Positions 33,352-48,300 of a stretch of 64,000 nt of DNA are shown here, one piece after another (position 1 is the first letter of the stretch; each line of letters opens with the position of its first letter). The notes under the pieces were generated by a model. That model saw only the letters and a program-made list of their open reading frames with translations, did not search any database and was not told the DNA's origin. The position numbers and the translations under genes are program-made. The stretch spans positions 212,326,575 to 212,390,574 of the forward strand of contig JBAIZL010000001.1 of NCBI GenBank assembly GCA_036971475.1. Direction: 5' to 3'. Source of the DNA: Prosapia bicincta (lineage: Eukaryota; Arthropoda; Insecta; Hemiptera; Cercopidae).

Positions 33352-36300
33352 TGGAATAGTCTCCTCGGACCACTGCTCACAGTTATACTTTCCGCTATAT
33401 GCTTCTCTTTCCTCATAATGCCTAGATTAAGCTGGCATAGTATCATCGAGCCACTGCTCACAGTTTAACCGTCCGCTACATCCTTCTCTTTTCTTTAATT
33501 GCCTGGCTAAGCTGGCATAGACTCCTCGGGCCAATGCTCACAGTTATACCTTCCGTTACATTCTTCTCATTCCTTATATTGCCTGGCCAGATTTGGCATA
33601 GTCTCCTGGGGCCACTGCTCACAGTTATACCTTCCGCAACATGCTTCTCCTTCCTCATAATGCCTAGGTAAAGCTGGCATAATCTCCTGCGGCCACTGCT
33701 CGAAGTTAAACCTTCCGTTACATGCTTCTCTTTCCTCATAATGCCTAGCTAAAGCTGGCATAGGCTCTTGGGGAAACTCCCCATAGTTATACCTTCCTCT
33801 ACATGCTTCTCTTTCATCATAATGCCTGGCTAAAACTGGCATAGTCTCCTCGGGCCACTCCTCACAGTTATACTTTCCGCTACATGCTTCTCTTTGCTTA
33901 TAATGCCTGGCTAAAGCTGGCATAGTCTCATCTGGCCACTCCTCACAGTTATATCTTCCGCTACATGCTCCTCTTTGCTTATAATGCTTGGCTAAAGCTG
34001 GCATAGTCTCATCTGGCCACTCCTCACAGTTATACCTTCCTCTACATGCTTCTCTTCGCTTATAATGCCAGGCTAAAGCTGGCATAGTCTCATCTGGCCA
34101 CTCCTCACAGTTATACCTTACGCTAGATGCTTCTCTTTGCTTATAATGCCTAGCTAAAGCTGGCATAGTCTCCTCGGGCCACTGCTCAAAGTTATACCTT
34201 CTGCTACATGCTTCTCTTTGCTTATAATGCCTGGCTAAAGCTGGCATAGTCTCATCTGACCACTCCTCACAGTTATACCTTACGCTACATGCTTCTCTTT
34301 GCTTATAATGCTTGGCTAAAGCTGGCATAGTCTACTCGGGCCACTGCTCAAAGTTATACCTTCCGCTACATGCTTCTCTTTGCTTATAATGCCTGGCTAA
34401 AGCTGGCATAGTCTCATCTGGCCACTCCTCACAGTTATACCTTACGCTAGATGCTTCTCTTTGCTTATAATGCCTGGCTAAAGCTGGCTTAGTCTCCTCG
34501 GGCCACTCCTCACAGTTATACCTTCCTCTACATGCTTCTCTTCGCTTATAATGCCAGGCTAAAGCTGGCATAGTCTCATCTGGCCACTCCTCACAGTTAT
34601 ACCTTACGCTAGATGCTTCTCTTTGCTTATAATGAAGCTAAAGCTGGCATAGTCTCTTCGGGCCACTGCTCAAAGTTATACCTTCTGCTACATGCTTCTC
34701 TTTGCTTATAATGCCTGGCTAAAGCTGGCATAGTCTCCTCGGGCCACTGCTCAAAGTTATACCTTCTGCTACATGCTTCTCTTTGCTTATAATGCCTGGC
34801 TAAAGCTGGCATAGTCTCATCTGGCCACTCCTCACAGTTATACCTTACGCTAGATGCTTCTCTTTGCTTATAATGCCTAGCTAAAGCTGGCATAGTCTCC
34901 TCGGGCCACTGCTCAAAGTTATACCTTCTGCTACATGTTTCTCTTTGCTTATAATGCTTGGCTAAAGCTGGCATAGTCTCATCTGGCCACTCCTCACAGT
35001 TATATCTTCCGCTACATGCTTCTCTTTGCTTATAATGCCTGGCTAAAGCTGGCTTAGTCTCATCTGGCCACTCCTCACAGTTATACCTTACGCTACATGC
35101 TTCTCTTTGCTAGAAATGCCTGGCTAAAGCTGGCATAGTCTCCTCGGGCCACTGCTCAAAGTTATACCTTCTGCTACATGCTTCTCTTTGCTTATAATGC
35201 TTGGCTAAAGCTGGCATAGTCTCATCTGGCCACTCCTCACAGTTATACCTTACGCTACATGCTTCTCTTTGCTTATAATGCCTGGCTAAAGCTGGCATAG
35301 TCTCCTCGGGCCACTGCTCAAAGTTATACCTTCTGCTACATGCTTCTCTTTGCTTATAATGCCTAGCTAAAGCTGGCATAGTCTCCTCGGGCCACTGCTC
35401 AAAGTTATATCTTCCGCTACATGCTGCTCGTTCCTGATATTGCCTGGCTGAAGCTGGCAGAGTCTCCCCGGACTACCACACAAAGTTATATCTTCCGCTA
35501 CATGCTTTTCTTTCCTCATTTTGCTTGGCTACAGCTGGAGTAGTCTCATCTGGCCACTCCTCACAGTTATACCTTCCGCTACATGCTCCTCTTTGCTTAT
35601 AATGCCTGGCTAAAGCAGGCATAGTCTCCTCGGGCCACTGCCCAAAGTTATACCTACGCTACATGCTTCTCTTTGCTTATAATGCCTGGCTAAAGCTGGC
35701 ATAGTCTCCTCGGGACACTGCTCACAGTTATACCTTACGCTACATGCTCCTCTTTGCTTATCATGCTTGGCTAAAGCTGGCATAGTCTCATCTGGCCACT
35801 CCTCACAGTTATACCTTCCGCTACATGCTTCTCTTTGGTTATAATGCTTGGCTAAAGCTGGCATAGTATCCTCGGGCCACTGCTCAAAGTTATACCTTCT
35901 GCTACATGCTTCTCTTTGCTTATAATGCTTGGCTAAAGCTGGCATAGTCTCATCTGGCCACTCCTCACAGTTATATCTTCCGCTACATGCTTCTTTTTGC
36001 TTATAATGCCTGGCTAAAGCTTGCATAGTCTCACCTGGCCACTCCTCACAGTTATACCTTACGCTACATGCTTCTCTTTGCTTATAATACCTGGCTAAAG
36101 CTGGCATAGTCTCCTCGGGCCACTGCTCAAAGTTATACCTTCTGCTACATGCTTCTCTTTGCTTATAATGCCTGGCTAAAGCTGGCATAGTCTCCCCGGA
36201 CTACTACACACAGTTATATCTTCCGCTACATGCTTTTCTTTCCTCATTTTGCTTGGCTACAGCTGGCATAGTCTCATCTGGTCACTCCTCACAGTTATAC

Positions 36301-37477
36301 CTTCCGCTGCATGCTCCTCTTTGCTTATAATGCTTGGCTAAAGCTGGCATAGTCTCATCTGGCCACTCCTCACAGTTATACCTTCCGTTACATGCCCCTC
36401 TTTGATTATAATGCTTTTCTAAAGCTGGCGTAGTCTCATCTGGCCACTCCTCACAGTTATACTTCCGCTACATGCTCCTCTTTGCTTACAATGCTTGGCT
36501 AAAGCTGGCATAGTCTCATCTGGCCACTCCTCACAGTTATACCTTCCGCTACATGCTCCTCTTTGCTTATAGAGCTTGGCTAAAGCTGGCGTAGTCTCAT
36601 CTGGCCACTCCTCAGAGTTATACCTTCCGCTACATGCTCCCCTTTGCTTATAATGCTTGGCTAAAGCTGGCATAGTCTCATCTGGCCACTCCTCACAGTT
36701 ATACCTTCCGATACATGCTCCTCTTTTCTTATAATGCTTGGCTAAAGCTGGCATAGTCTCATCTGGCCACTGCTCAAAGTTATACCTTCCGCTACATGCT
36801 GCTCGTTCCTGATATTGCCTGGCTAAAGCTGGCAGAGTCTCCCCGGACTACTACACACAGTTATATCTTCCGCTACATGCTTTTCCTTCCTCATTTTGCT
36901 TGGCTACAGCTGGCATAGTCTCATCTGGCCACTCCTCACAGTTATATATTCCGCTACTTGCTTCTCTTTGCTTATAATGCTTGGCTAAAGCTGGCATAGT
37001 CTCATCTGGCCACTCCTCACAGTTATACCTTCCGCTACATGCTCCTCTTTGCTTATAGAGCTTGGCTAAATCTGGCGTAGTCTCATCTGGCCACTCCTCA
37101 AAGTTATATCTTCCGCTACATGCTCCTCTTTGCTTATAATGCCTGGCTAAAGCTGGCATAGTCTCCTCGGGCCACTGCTCACAGTTATACCTTCCGCTAC
37201 ATGCTTCTCTTTCCTTATAATGACTGGCTAAAGCAGGCATAGTCTCCTGGGTCCACTGCTCAAAGTTATACCTTCCGCTACATGCTTCTCTTTCCTTGTA
37301 TTGCCTGGCTAAAGCTGGCATAGTCTCCTCGGGCCACTGCTCACAGTTATACCTTCCGCTACATGCTTCTCTTTCCTTATAATGCCTGGCTAAAGCAGGC
37401 ATAGTCTCATCGGGCCACTGCTCACAGTTATACCTTCCCCTACATGCTTCTCATTCCTTATAAGGCCCGGCTAAAGC
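33352..37477 (-). repeat. 81-bp higher-order repeat, marker-block copy 2 (4126 bp)
   Basis: Same marker run as at 29952, with next occurrence at 37478. 4126 is 51 units minus 5 bp, so this copy has gained about nine units relative to copy 1. Within it the TGCTAGAAATGCC stop unit lies near 35110, matching 31307 (offset 3803) and 38833 (offset 3723). Confidence 0.8.
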
Positions 37478-40400
37478 TGGAATAGTCTCCTCGGACCACT
37501 GCTCACAGTTATACTTTTCGCTATATGCTTCTCTTTCCTCATAATGCCTAGATTAAGCTGGCATAGTATCATCGAGCCACTGCTCACAGTTTAACCGTCC
37601 GCTACATCCTTCTCTTTTCTTTAATTGCCTGGCTAAGCTGGCATAGACTCCTCGGGCCAATGCTCACAGTTATACCTTCCGTTACATTCTTCTCATTCCT
37701 TATATTGCCTGGCCAGATTTGGCATAGTCTCCTGGGGCCACTGCTCACAGTTATACCTTCCGCAACATGCTTCTCCTTCCTCATAATGCCTAGGTAAAGC
37801 TGGCATAATCTCCTGCGGCCACTGCTCGAAGTTAAACCTTCCGTTACATGCTTCTCTTTCCTCATAATGCCTAGCTAAAGCTGGCATAGGCTCTTGGGGA
37901 AACTCCCCATAGTTATACCTTCCTCTACATGCTTTTCTTTCATCATAATGCCTGGCTAAAACTGGCATAGTCTCCTCGGGCCACTCCTCACAGTTATACT
38001 TTCCGCTATATGCTTCTCTTTGCTTATAATGCCTGGCTAAAGCTGGCATAGTCTCATCTGGCCACTCCTCACAGTTATATCTTCCGCTACATGCTCCTCT
38101 TTGCTTCTAATGCTTGGCTAAAGCTGGCATAGTCTCATCTGGCCACTCCTCACAGTTATACCTTCCTCTACATGCTTCTCTTCGGTTATAAAGCCAGGCT
38201 AAAGCTGGCATAGTCTCATCTGGCCACTCCTCACAGTTATACCTTACGCTAGATGCTTCTCTTTGCTTATAATGCCTAGCTAAAGCTGGCATAGTCTCCT
38301 CGGGCCACTGCTCAAAGTTATACCTTCTGCTACATGCTTCTCTTTGCTTATAATGCCTGGCTAAAGCTGGCATAGTCTCATCTGGCCACTCCTCACAGTT
38401 ATACCTTACGCTACATGCTTCTCTTTGCTTATAATGCCTGGCTAAAGCTGGCATAGTCTCCTCGGGCCACTGCTCAAAGTTATACCTTCTGCTACATGCT
38501 TCTCTTTGCTTATAATGCCTGGCTAAAGCTGGCATAGTCTCATCTGGCCACTCCTCACAGTTATACCTTACGCTAGATGCTTCTCTTTGCTTATAATGCC
38601 TGGCTAAAGCTGGCATAGTCTCCTCGGGCCACTGCTCAAAGTTATACCTTCTGCTACATGTTTCTCTTTGCTTATAATGCTTGGCTAAAGCTGGCATAGT
38701 CTCATCTGGCCACTCCTCACAGTTATATCTTCCGCTACATGCTTCTCTTTGCTTATAATGCCTGGCTAAAGCTGGCTTAGTCTCATCTGGCCACTCCTCA
38801 CAGTTATACCTTACGCTACATGCTTCTCTTTGCTAGAAATGCCTGGCTAAAGCTGGCATAGTCTCCTCGGGCCACTGCTCAAAGTTATACCTTCTGCTAC
38901 ATGCTTCTCTTTGCTTATAATGCCTGGCTAAAGCTGGCATAGTCTCATCTGGCCACTCCTCACAGTTATACCTTACGCTACATGCTTCTCTTTGCTTATA
39001 ATGCCTGGCTAAAGCTGGCATAGTCTCCTCGGGCCACTGCTCAAAGTTATACCTTCTGCTACATGCTTCTCTTTGCTTATAATGCCTAGCTAAAGCTGGC
39101 ATAGTCTCCTCGGGCCACTGCTCAAAGTTATATCTTCCGCTACATGCTGCTCGTTCCTGATATTGCCTGGCTGAAGCTGGCAGAGTCTCCCCGGACTACC
39201 ACACAAAGTTATATCTTCCGCTACATGCTTTTCTTTCCTCATTTTGCTTGGCTACAGCTGGAGTAGTCTCATCTGGCCACTCCTCACAGTTATACCTTCC
39301 GCTACATGCTCCTCTTTGCTTATAATGCCTGGCTAAAGCAGGCATAGTCTCCTCGGGCCACTGCCCAAAGTTATACCTACGCTACATGCTTCTCTTTGCT
39401 TATAATGCCTGGCTAAAGCTGGCATAGTCTCCTCGGGACACTGCTCACAGTTATACCTTACGCTACATGCTCCTCTTTGCTTATCATGCTTGGCTAAAGC
39501 TGGCATAGTCTCATCTGGCCACTCCTCACAGTTATACCTTCCGCTACATGCTTCTCTTTGGTTATAATGCTTGGCTAAAGCTGGCATAGTATCCTCGGGC
39601 CACTGCTCAAAGTTATACCTTCTGCTACATGCTTCTCTTTGCTTATAATGCTTGGCTAAAGCTGGCATAGTCTCATCTGGCCACTCCTCACAGTTATATC
39701 TTCCGCTACATGCTTCTCTTTGCTTATAATGCCTGGCTAAAGCTTGCATAGTCTCCTCGGGCCACTGCTCAAAGTTATACCTTCTGCTACATGCTTCTCT
39801 TTGCTTATAATGCCTGGCTAAAGCTGGCATAGTCTCCCCGGACTACTACACACAGTTATATCTTCCGCTACATGCTTTTCTTTCCTCATTTTGCTTGGCT
39901 ACAGCTGGCATAGTCTCATCTGGCCACTCCTCACAGTTATACCTTCCGCTGCATGCTCCTCTTTGCTTATAATGCTTGGCTAAAGCTGGCATAGTCTCAT
40001 CTGGCCATTCCTCACAGTTATACCTTCCGCTACATGCTCCTCTTTGATTATAATGCTTTTCTAAAGCTGGCGTAGTCTCATCTGGCCACTCCTCACAGTT
40101 ATACTTCGCTACATGCTCCTCTTTGCTTACAATGCTTGGCTAAAGCTGGCATAGTCTCATCTGGCCACTCCTCACAGTTATACCTTCCGCTACATGCTCC
40201 TCTTTGCTTATAGAGCTTGGCTAAAGCTGGCGTAGTCTCATCTGGCCACTCCTCAAAGTTATACCTTCCGCTACATGCTCCTCTTTGCTTATAATGCTTG
40301 GCTAATGCTGGCATAGTCTCATCTGGCCACTCCTCACAGTTATACCTTCCGCTACATGCTGCTCGTTCCTGATATTGCCTGGCTAAAGCTGGCAGAGTCT

Positions 40401-41000
40401 CCCCGGACTACTACACACAGTTATATCTTCCGTTACATGCTTTTCCTTCCTCATTTTGCTTGGCTACAGCTGGCATAGTCTCATCTGGCCACTCCTCACA
40501 GTTATATATTCCGCTACATGCTTCTCTTTGCTTATAATGCCTGGCTAAAGCTGGCATAGTCTCATCTGGCCACTCCTCACAGTTATATCTTCCGCTACAT
40601 GCTCCTCTTTGCTTATAATGCTTGGCTAAAGCTGGCATAGTCTCCTCGGGCCACTGCTCAAAGTTATACCTTCTGCTACATGCTTCTCTTTGCTTATAAT
40701 GCCTGGCTAAAGCTGGCATAGTCTCATCTGGCCACTCCTCACAGTTATACCTTACGCTAGATGCTTCTCTTTGCTTATAATGCCTGGCTAAAGCTGGCAT
40801 AGTCTCCTCGGGCCACTGCTCAAAGTTATACCTTCTGCTACATGTTTCTCTTTGCTTATAATGCTTGGCTAGAGCTGGCATAGTCTCATCTGGCCACTCC
40901 TCACAGTTATATCTTCCGCTACATGCTTCTCTTTGCTTATAATGCCTGGTTAAAGCTGGCATATTCTCATCTGGCCACTCCTCACAGTTATACCTTACGC
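37478..41000 (-). repeat. 81-bp higher-order repeat, marker-block copy 3 (end approximate)
   Basis: Third and last occurrence of the marker run. Beyond about 41 kb the marker is absent and other variants (CTCCTCTTTGCTTATAATGC type) take over. The end coordinate is approximate. Confidence 0.65.
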
Positions 41001-42649
41001 TACATGCTTCTCTTTGCTAGAAATGCCTGGCTAAAGCTGGCATAGTCTCCTCGGGCCACTGCTCAAAGTTATACCTTCTGCTACATGCTTCTCTATGCTT
41101 ATAATGCCTGGCTAAAGCTGGCATAGTCTCATCTGGCCACTCCTCACAGTTATACCTTACGCTACATGCTTCTCTTTGCTTATAATGCCTGGCTAAAGCT
41201 GGCATAGTCTCCTCGGGCCACTGCTCAAAGTTATACCTTCTGCTACATGCTTCTCTTTGCTTATAATGCCTAGCTAAACTGGCATAGTCTCCTCGGGCTA
41301 CTGCTCAAAGTTATATCTTCCGCTACATGCTGCTCGTTCCTGATATTGCCTGGCTAAAGCTGGCAGAGTCTCCCCGGACTACCACACAAAGTTATATCTT
41401 CCGCTACATGCTTTTCTTTCCTCATTTTGCTTGGCTACAGCTGGAGTAGTCTCATCTGGCCACTCCTCACAATTATACCTTCCGCTACATGCTCCTCTTT
41501 GCTTATAATGCCTGGCTAAAGCAGGCATAGTCTCCTCGGGCCACTGCCCAAAGTTATACCTACGCTACATGCTTCTCTTTGCTTATAATGCCTGGCTAAA
41601 GCTGGCATAGTCTCCTCGGGCCACTGCTCAAAGTTATACCTTCTGCTACATGCTTCTCTTTGCTTATAATGCCTGGCTAAAGCTGGCATAGTCTCATCTG
41701 GCCACTCCTCACAGTTATACCTTCCGCTACATGCTTCTCTTTGGTTATAATGCTTGGCTAAAGCTGGCATAGTATCCTCGGGCCACTGCTCAAAGTTATA
41801 CCTTCTGCTACATGCTTCTCTTTGCTTATAATGCTTGGCTAAAGCTGGCATAGTCTCATCTGGCCACTCCTCACAGTTATATCTTCCGCTACATACTTCT
41901 CTTTGCTTATAATGCCTGGCTAAAGCTTGCATAGTCTCATCTGGCCACTCCTCACAGTTATACCTTACGCTACATGCTTCTCTTTGCTTATAAAACCTGG
42001 CTAAAGCTGGCATAGTCTCCCCGGACTACTACACACAGTTATATCTTCCGCTACATGCTTTTCTTTCCTCATTTTGCTTGGCTACAGCTGGCATAGTCTC
42101 ATCTGGCCACTCCTCACAGTTATACCTTCCGCTGCATGCTCCTCTTTGCTTATAATGCTTGGCTAAAGCTGGCATAGTCTCATCTGGCCACTCCTCACAG
42201 TTATACCTTCCGCTACATGCTCCTCTTTGATTATAATGCTTTTCTAAAGCTGGCGTAGTCTCATCTGGCCACTCCTCACAGTTATACTTCCGCTACATGC
42301 TCCTCTTTGCTTACAATGCTTGGCTAAAGCTGGCATAGTCTCATCTGGCCACTCCTCACAGTTATACCTTCCGCTACATGCTCCTCTTTGCTTATAATGC
42401 TTGGCTAAAGCTGGCGTAGTCTCATCTGGCCACTCCTCAAAGTTATACCTTCCGCTACATGCTCCTCTTTGCTTATAATGCTTGGCTAAAGCTGGCATAG
42501 TCTCATCTGGCCACTCCTCACAGTTATACCTTCCGCTACATGCTCCTCTTTTCTTATAATGCTTGGCTAAAGCTGGCATAGTCTCATCTGGCCACTCCTC
42601 ACAGTTATACCTTCCGCTACATGCTCCTCTTTGATTATAATGTTTTGCT

Positions 42650-45390
42650 AAAGCTGGCGTAGTCTCATCTGGCCACTCCTCACAGTTATACTTCCGCTAC
42701 ATGCTCCTCTTTGCTTATAATGCTTGGCTAAAGCTGGCATAGTCTCATCTGGCCACTCCTCACAGTTATACCTTCCACTACATGCTCCTCTTTGCTTATA
42801 ATGCTTGGCTAAAGCTGGCATAGTCTCATCTGGCCACTCCTCACAGGTATACCTTCCGCTACATTCTCCTCTTTGCTTATAATGCTTGGCTAAAGCTGGC
42901 ATAGTCTCATCTGGCCACTCCTCACAGTTATACCTTCCGCTACATGCTCCTCTTTGCTTATAATGCTTGGCTAAAGCTGGCATAGTCTCATCTGGCCACT
43001 CCTCACAGTTATACCTTCCGCTACATGCTCCTCTTTGCTTATAATGCTTGGCTAAAGCTGGCATAGTCTCACCTGGCCACTCCTCACAGTTATACCTTCC
43101 GCTACATGCTCCTCTTTGCTTATAATGCTTGGCTAAAGCTGGCATAGTCTCATCTGGCCACACCTCACAGTTATACCTTCCGCTACATGCTCCTCTTTGC
43201 TTATAATGCTTGGCTAAAGATGGCGTAGTCTCATCTGGCCACTCCTCACAGTTATACCTTCCGCTACATGCTCCTCTTTGCTTATAATGCTTGGCTAAAG
43301 CTGGCATAGTCTCATCAAGCCACTCCTCACAGTTATACCTTCCGCTACATGCTCCTATTTGCTTATAATGCTTGGCTAAAGCTGGCATAGTCTCATCTGG
43401 CCACTCCTCACAGTAATACCTTCCGCTACTTGCTCCTCTTTGCTTATAATGCTTGGCTAAAGCTGGCATAGTCTCATCTGGCCACTCCTCACAATTATAC
43501 CTTCCGCTACATGCTCCTCTTTGCTTATAATGCTTGGCTAAAGCTGGCATAGTCTCCTCGGGCTACTGCTCACAGTTATACCTTCCTCTACATGCTTCTC
43601 TTTCCTTATATTGCCTGGCTAAAGCTGGCATAGTCTCATCTGGCCACCCCTCACAGTTATATCTTCTGCTACATGCTTCTCTTTCCTTATATTGACTGGC
43701 TAAAGCTGGCATAGTCACATCTGGCCACTCCTCACAGTTATACCTTCTGCTACATGCTTCTCTTAGCTTATAATGCCTGGCTAAAGCTGGCATAGTCTCC
43801 TCGGGCCACTGCTCAAAGTTATACCTTCTGCTACATGCTTCTCTTTGCTTATAATGCCTGGCTAAAGCTGGCATAGTCTCATCTGGCCACTCCTCACAGT
43901 TATACCTTACGCTACATGCTTCTCTTTGCTTATAATGCCTGGCTAAAGCTGGCATAGTCTCCTCGGGCCACTGCTCAAAGTTATACCTTCTGCTACATGC
44001 TTCTCTTTGCTTATAATGCCTAGCTAAAGCTGGCATAGTCTCCTCGGGCCACTGCTCAAAGTTATATCTTCCGCTACATGCTATTCGTTCCTGATATTGC
44101 CTGGCTAAAGCTGGCAGAGTCTCCCCGGACTACCACACAAAGTTATATCTTCCGCTACATGCTTTTCTTTCCTCATTTTGCTTGGCTACAGCTGGAGTAG
44201 TCTCATCTGGCCACTCCTCACAGTTATACCTTCCGCTACATGCTCCTCTTTGCTTATAATGCCTGGCTAAAGCAGGCATAGTCTCCTCTGGCCACTGCCC
44301 AAAGTTATACCTACGCTACATGCTTCTCTTTGCTTATAATGCCTGGCTAAAGCTGGCATAGTCTCCTCGGGCCACTGCTCACAGTTATACCTTACGCTAC
44401 ATGCTCCTCTTTGCTTATCATGCTTGGCTAAAGCTGGCATAGTCTCATCTGGCCACTCCTCGCAGTTATACCTTCCACTACATGCTCCTCTTTGCTTATA
44501 ATGCTTGGCTAAAGCTGGCATAGTCTCATCTGGCCACTCCTCACAGTTATACCTTCCGCTACATGCTCCTCTTTGCTTATAATGCTTGGCTAAATCTGGC
44601 ATAGTCTCATCTGGCCACTCCTCACAGTTATACCTTCCGCTACCTGCTCCTCTTTGCTTATAATGCTTGGCTAAAGCTGGCATAGTCTCATCTGGCCACT
44701 CCTCACAGTTATACCTTCCGCTACATGCTCCTCTTTGCTTATAATGCTTGGCTAAAGCTGGCATAGTCTCACCTGGCCACTCCTCACAGTTATACCTTCC
44801 GCTACATGCTCCTCTTTGCTTATAATGCTTGGCTAAAGCTGGCATAGACTCTACTGGCCACTCCCCACAGTTATACCTTCCGCTACATGCTCCTCTTTGC
44901 TTATAATGCTTGGCTAAAGATGGCGTAGTCTCATCTGGCCACTCCTCACAGTTATACCTTCCGCTACATGCTCCTCTTTGCTTATAATGCTTGGCTAAAG
45001 TTGGCATAGTCTCATCAAGCCACTCCTCACAGTTATACCTTCCGCTACATGCTCCTATTTGCTTATAATGCTTGGCTAAAGCTGGCATAGTCTCATCTGG
45101 CCACTCCTCACAGTAATACCTTCCGCTACTTGCTCCTCTTTGCTTATAATGCTTGGCTAAAGCTGGCATAGTCTCATCTGGCCTCTCCTCACAATTATAC
45201 CTTCCGCTACATGCTCCTCTTTGCTTATAATGCTTGGCTAAAGCTGGCATAGTCTCCTCGGGCTACTGCTCACAGTTATACCTTCCTCTACATGCTTCTC
45301 TTTCCTTATATTGCCTGGCTAAAGCTGGCATAGTCTCATCTGGCCACCCCTCACAGTTATATCTTCCGCTACATGCTATTCGTTCCTGAT
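42650..45390 (-). repeat. 81-bp array: 1700-bp-offset duplicated block
   Basis: About 42650-43690 and 44350-45390 share rare unit variants in the same order at offset 1700 (21 units minus 1 bp), including CTCATCAAGCCACTCC, CACAGTAATACCTTCC and CTACTTGCTCC. The two are not identical; for example ACCTGGCCAC and CTCTACTGGCC variants differ. Confidence 0.75.
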
Positions 45391-48300
45391 ATTGCCTGGC
45401 TAAAGCTGGCAGAGTCTCCCCGGACTACCACACAAAGTTATATCTTCCGCTACATGCTTTTCTTTCCTCATTTTGCTTGGCTACAGCTGGAGTAGTCTCA
45501 TCTGGCCACTCCTCACAGTTATACCTTCCGCTACATGCTCCTCTTTGCTTATAATGCCTGGCTAAAGCAGGCATAGTCTCCTCGGGCCACTGCCCAAAGT
45601 TATACCTACGCTACATGCTTCTCTTTGCTTATAATGCCTGGCTAAAGCTGGCATAGTCTCCTCGGGCCACTGCTCACAGTTATACCTTACGCTACATGCT
45701 CCTCTTTGCTTATCATGCTTGGCTAAAGCTGGCATAGTCTCATCTGGCCACTCCTCACAGTTATACCTTCCGCTACATGCTTCTTTTTGGTTATAATGCT
45801 TGGCTAAAGCTGGCATAGTATCCTCGGGCCACTGCTCAAAGTTATACCTTCTGCTACATGCTTCTCTTTGCTTATAATGCTTGGCTAAAGCTGGCATAGT
45901 CTCATCTGGCCACTCCTCACAGTTATTACTTCCGCTACATGCTTCTCTTTGCTTATAATGCCTGGCTAAAGCTTGCATAGTCTCATCTTTCCACTCCTCA
46001 CAGTTATACCTTACGCTACATGCTTCTCTTTGCTTATAATACCTAGCTAAAGCTGGCATAGTCTCCTCGGGCCACTGCTCAAAGTTATACCTTCTGCTAC
46101 ATGCTTCTCTTTGCTTATAATGCCTGGCTAAACCTGGCATAGTCTCCCCGGACTACTACACACAGTTATATCTTCCGCTACATGCTTTTCTTTCCTCATT
46201 TTGCTTGGCTACAGCTGGCATAGTCTCATCTGGCCACTCCTCACAGTTATACCTTCCGCTGCATGCTCCTCTTTGCTTATAATGCTTGGCTAAAGCTGGC
46301 ATAGTCTCATCTGGCCACTCCTCACAGTTATACATTCCGCTACATGCTCCTCTTTGATTATAATGCTTTTCTAAAGCTGGCGTAGTCTCTTCTGGCCACT
46401 CCTCACAGTTATACTTCCGCTACATGCTCCTCTTTGCTTACAATGCTTGGCTAAAGCTGGCATAGTCTCATCTGGCCACTCCTCACAGTTATACCTTCCG
46501 CTACATGCTCCTCTTTGCTTATAATGCTTGGCTAAAGCTGGCGTAGTCTCATCTGGCCACTCCTCAAAGTTATACCTTCCGCTACATGCTCCTCTTTGCT
46601 TATAATGCTTGGCTAAAGCTGGCATAGTCTCATCTGGCCACTCCTCACAGTTATACCTTCCGCTACATGCTCCTCTTTTCTTATAATGTTGGCTAAAGCT
46701 GGCATAGTCTCATCTGGCCACTGCTCAAAGTTATACCTTCCGCTACATGCTGCTCGTTCCTGATATTGCCTGGTTAAAGCTGGCAGAGTCTCCCCGGACT
46801 ACTACACACAGTTATATCTTCCGCTACATGCTTTTCCTTCCTCATTTTGCTTGGCTACAGCTGGCATAGTCTCATCTGGCCACTCCTCACAGTTATACCT
46901 TCCTCTACATGCTTCTCTTTGCTTATAATGCCTGGCTAAAGCTGGCATAGTCTCATCTGGCCACTCCTCACAGTTATACCTTACGCTAGATGCTTTTCTT
47001 TGCTTATAATGCCTAGCTAAAGCTGGCATAGTCTCCTCGGGCCACTGCTCAAAGTTATACCTTCTGCTACATGTTTCTCTTTGCTTATAATGCCTGGCTA
47101 AAGCTGGCATAGTCTCATCTGGCCACTCCTCACAGTTATACCTTACACTACATGCTTCTCTTTGCTTATAATGCCTGGCTAAAGCTGGCATAGTCTCCTC
47201 GGGCCACTGCTCAAAGTTATACCTTCTGCTACATGCTTCTCTTTGCTTATAATGCCTGGCTAAAGCTGGCATAGTCTCATCTGGCCACTCCTCACAGTTA
47301 TACCTTCCGCTGCATGCTCCTCTTTGCTTATAATGCTTGGCTAAAGCTGGCATAGTCTCATCTGGCCACTCCTCACAGTTATACCTTCCGCTGCATGCTC
47401 CTCTTTGCTTATAATGCTTGGCTAAAGCTGGCATAGTCTCATCTGGCCACTCCTCACAGTTATACATTCCGCTACATGCTCCTCTTTGATTATAATGCTT
47501 TTCTAAAGCTGGCGTAGTCTCATCTGGCCACTCCTCACAGTTATACTTCCGCTACATGCTCCTCTTTGCTTACAATGCTTGGCTAAAGCTGGCATAGTCT
47601 CATCTGGCCACTCCTCACAGTTATACCTTCCGCTACATGCTCCTCTTTTCTTATAATGTTTGCTAAAGCTGGCATAGTCTCATCTGGCCACTGCTCAAAG
47701 TTATACCTTCCGCTACATGCTGCTCGTTCCTGATATTGCCTGGTTAAAGCTGGCAGAGTCTCCCCGGACTACTACACACAGTTATATCTTCCGCTACATG
47801 CTTTTCCTTCCTCATTTTGCTTGGCTACAGCTGGCATAGTCTCATCTGGCCACTCCTCACAGTTATATATTCCGCTACATGCTTCTCTTTGCTTATAATG
47901 CCTGGCTAAAGCTGGCATAGTCTCATCTGGCCACTCCTCACAGTTATATCTTCCGCTACATGCTCCTCTTTGCTTATAATGCTTGGCTAAAGCTGGCATA
48001 GTCTCATCTGGCCACTCCTCACAGTTATACCTTCCTCTACATGCTTCTCTTTGCTTATAATGCCTGGCTAAAGCTGGCATAGTCCCATCTGGCCACTCCT
48101 CACAGTTATACCTTACGCTAGATGCTTCTCTTTGCTTATAATGCCTAGCTAAAGCTGGCATAGTCTCCTCGGGCCACTGCTCAAAGTTATACCTTCTGCT
48201 ACATGCTTCTCTTTGCTTATAATGCCTGGCTAAAGCTGGCATAGTCTCATCTGGCCACTCCTCACAGTTATACCTTCCGCTGCATGCTCCTCTTTGCTTA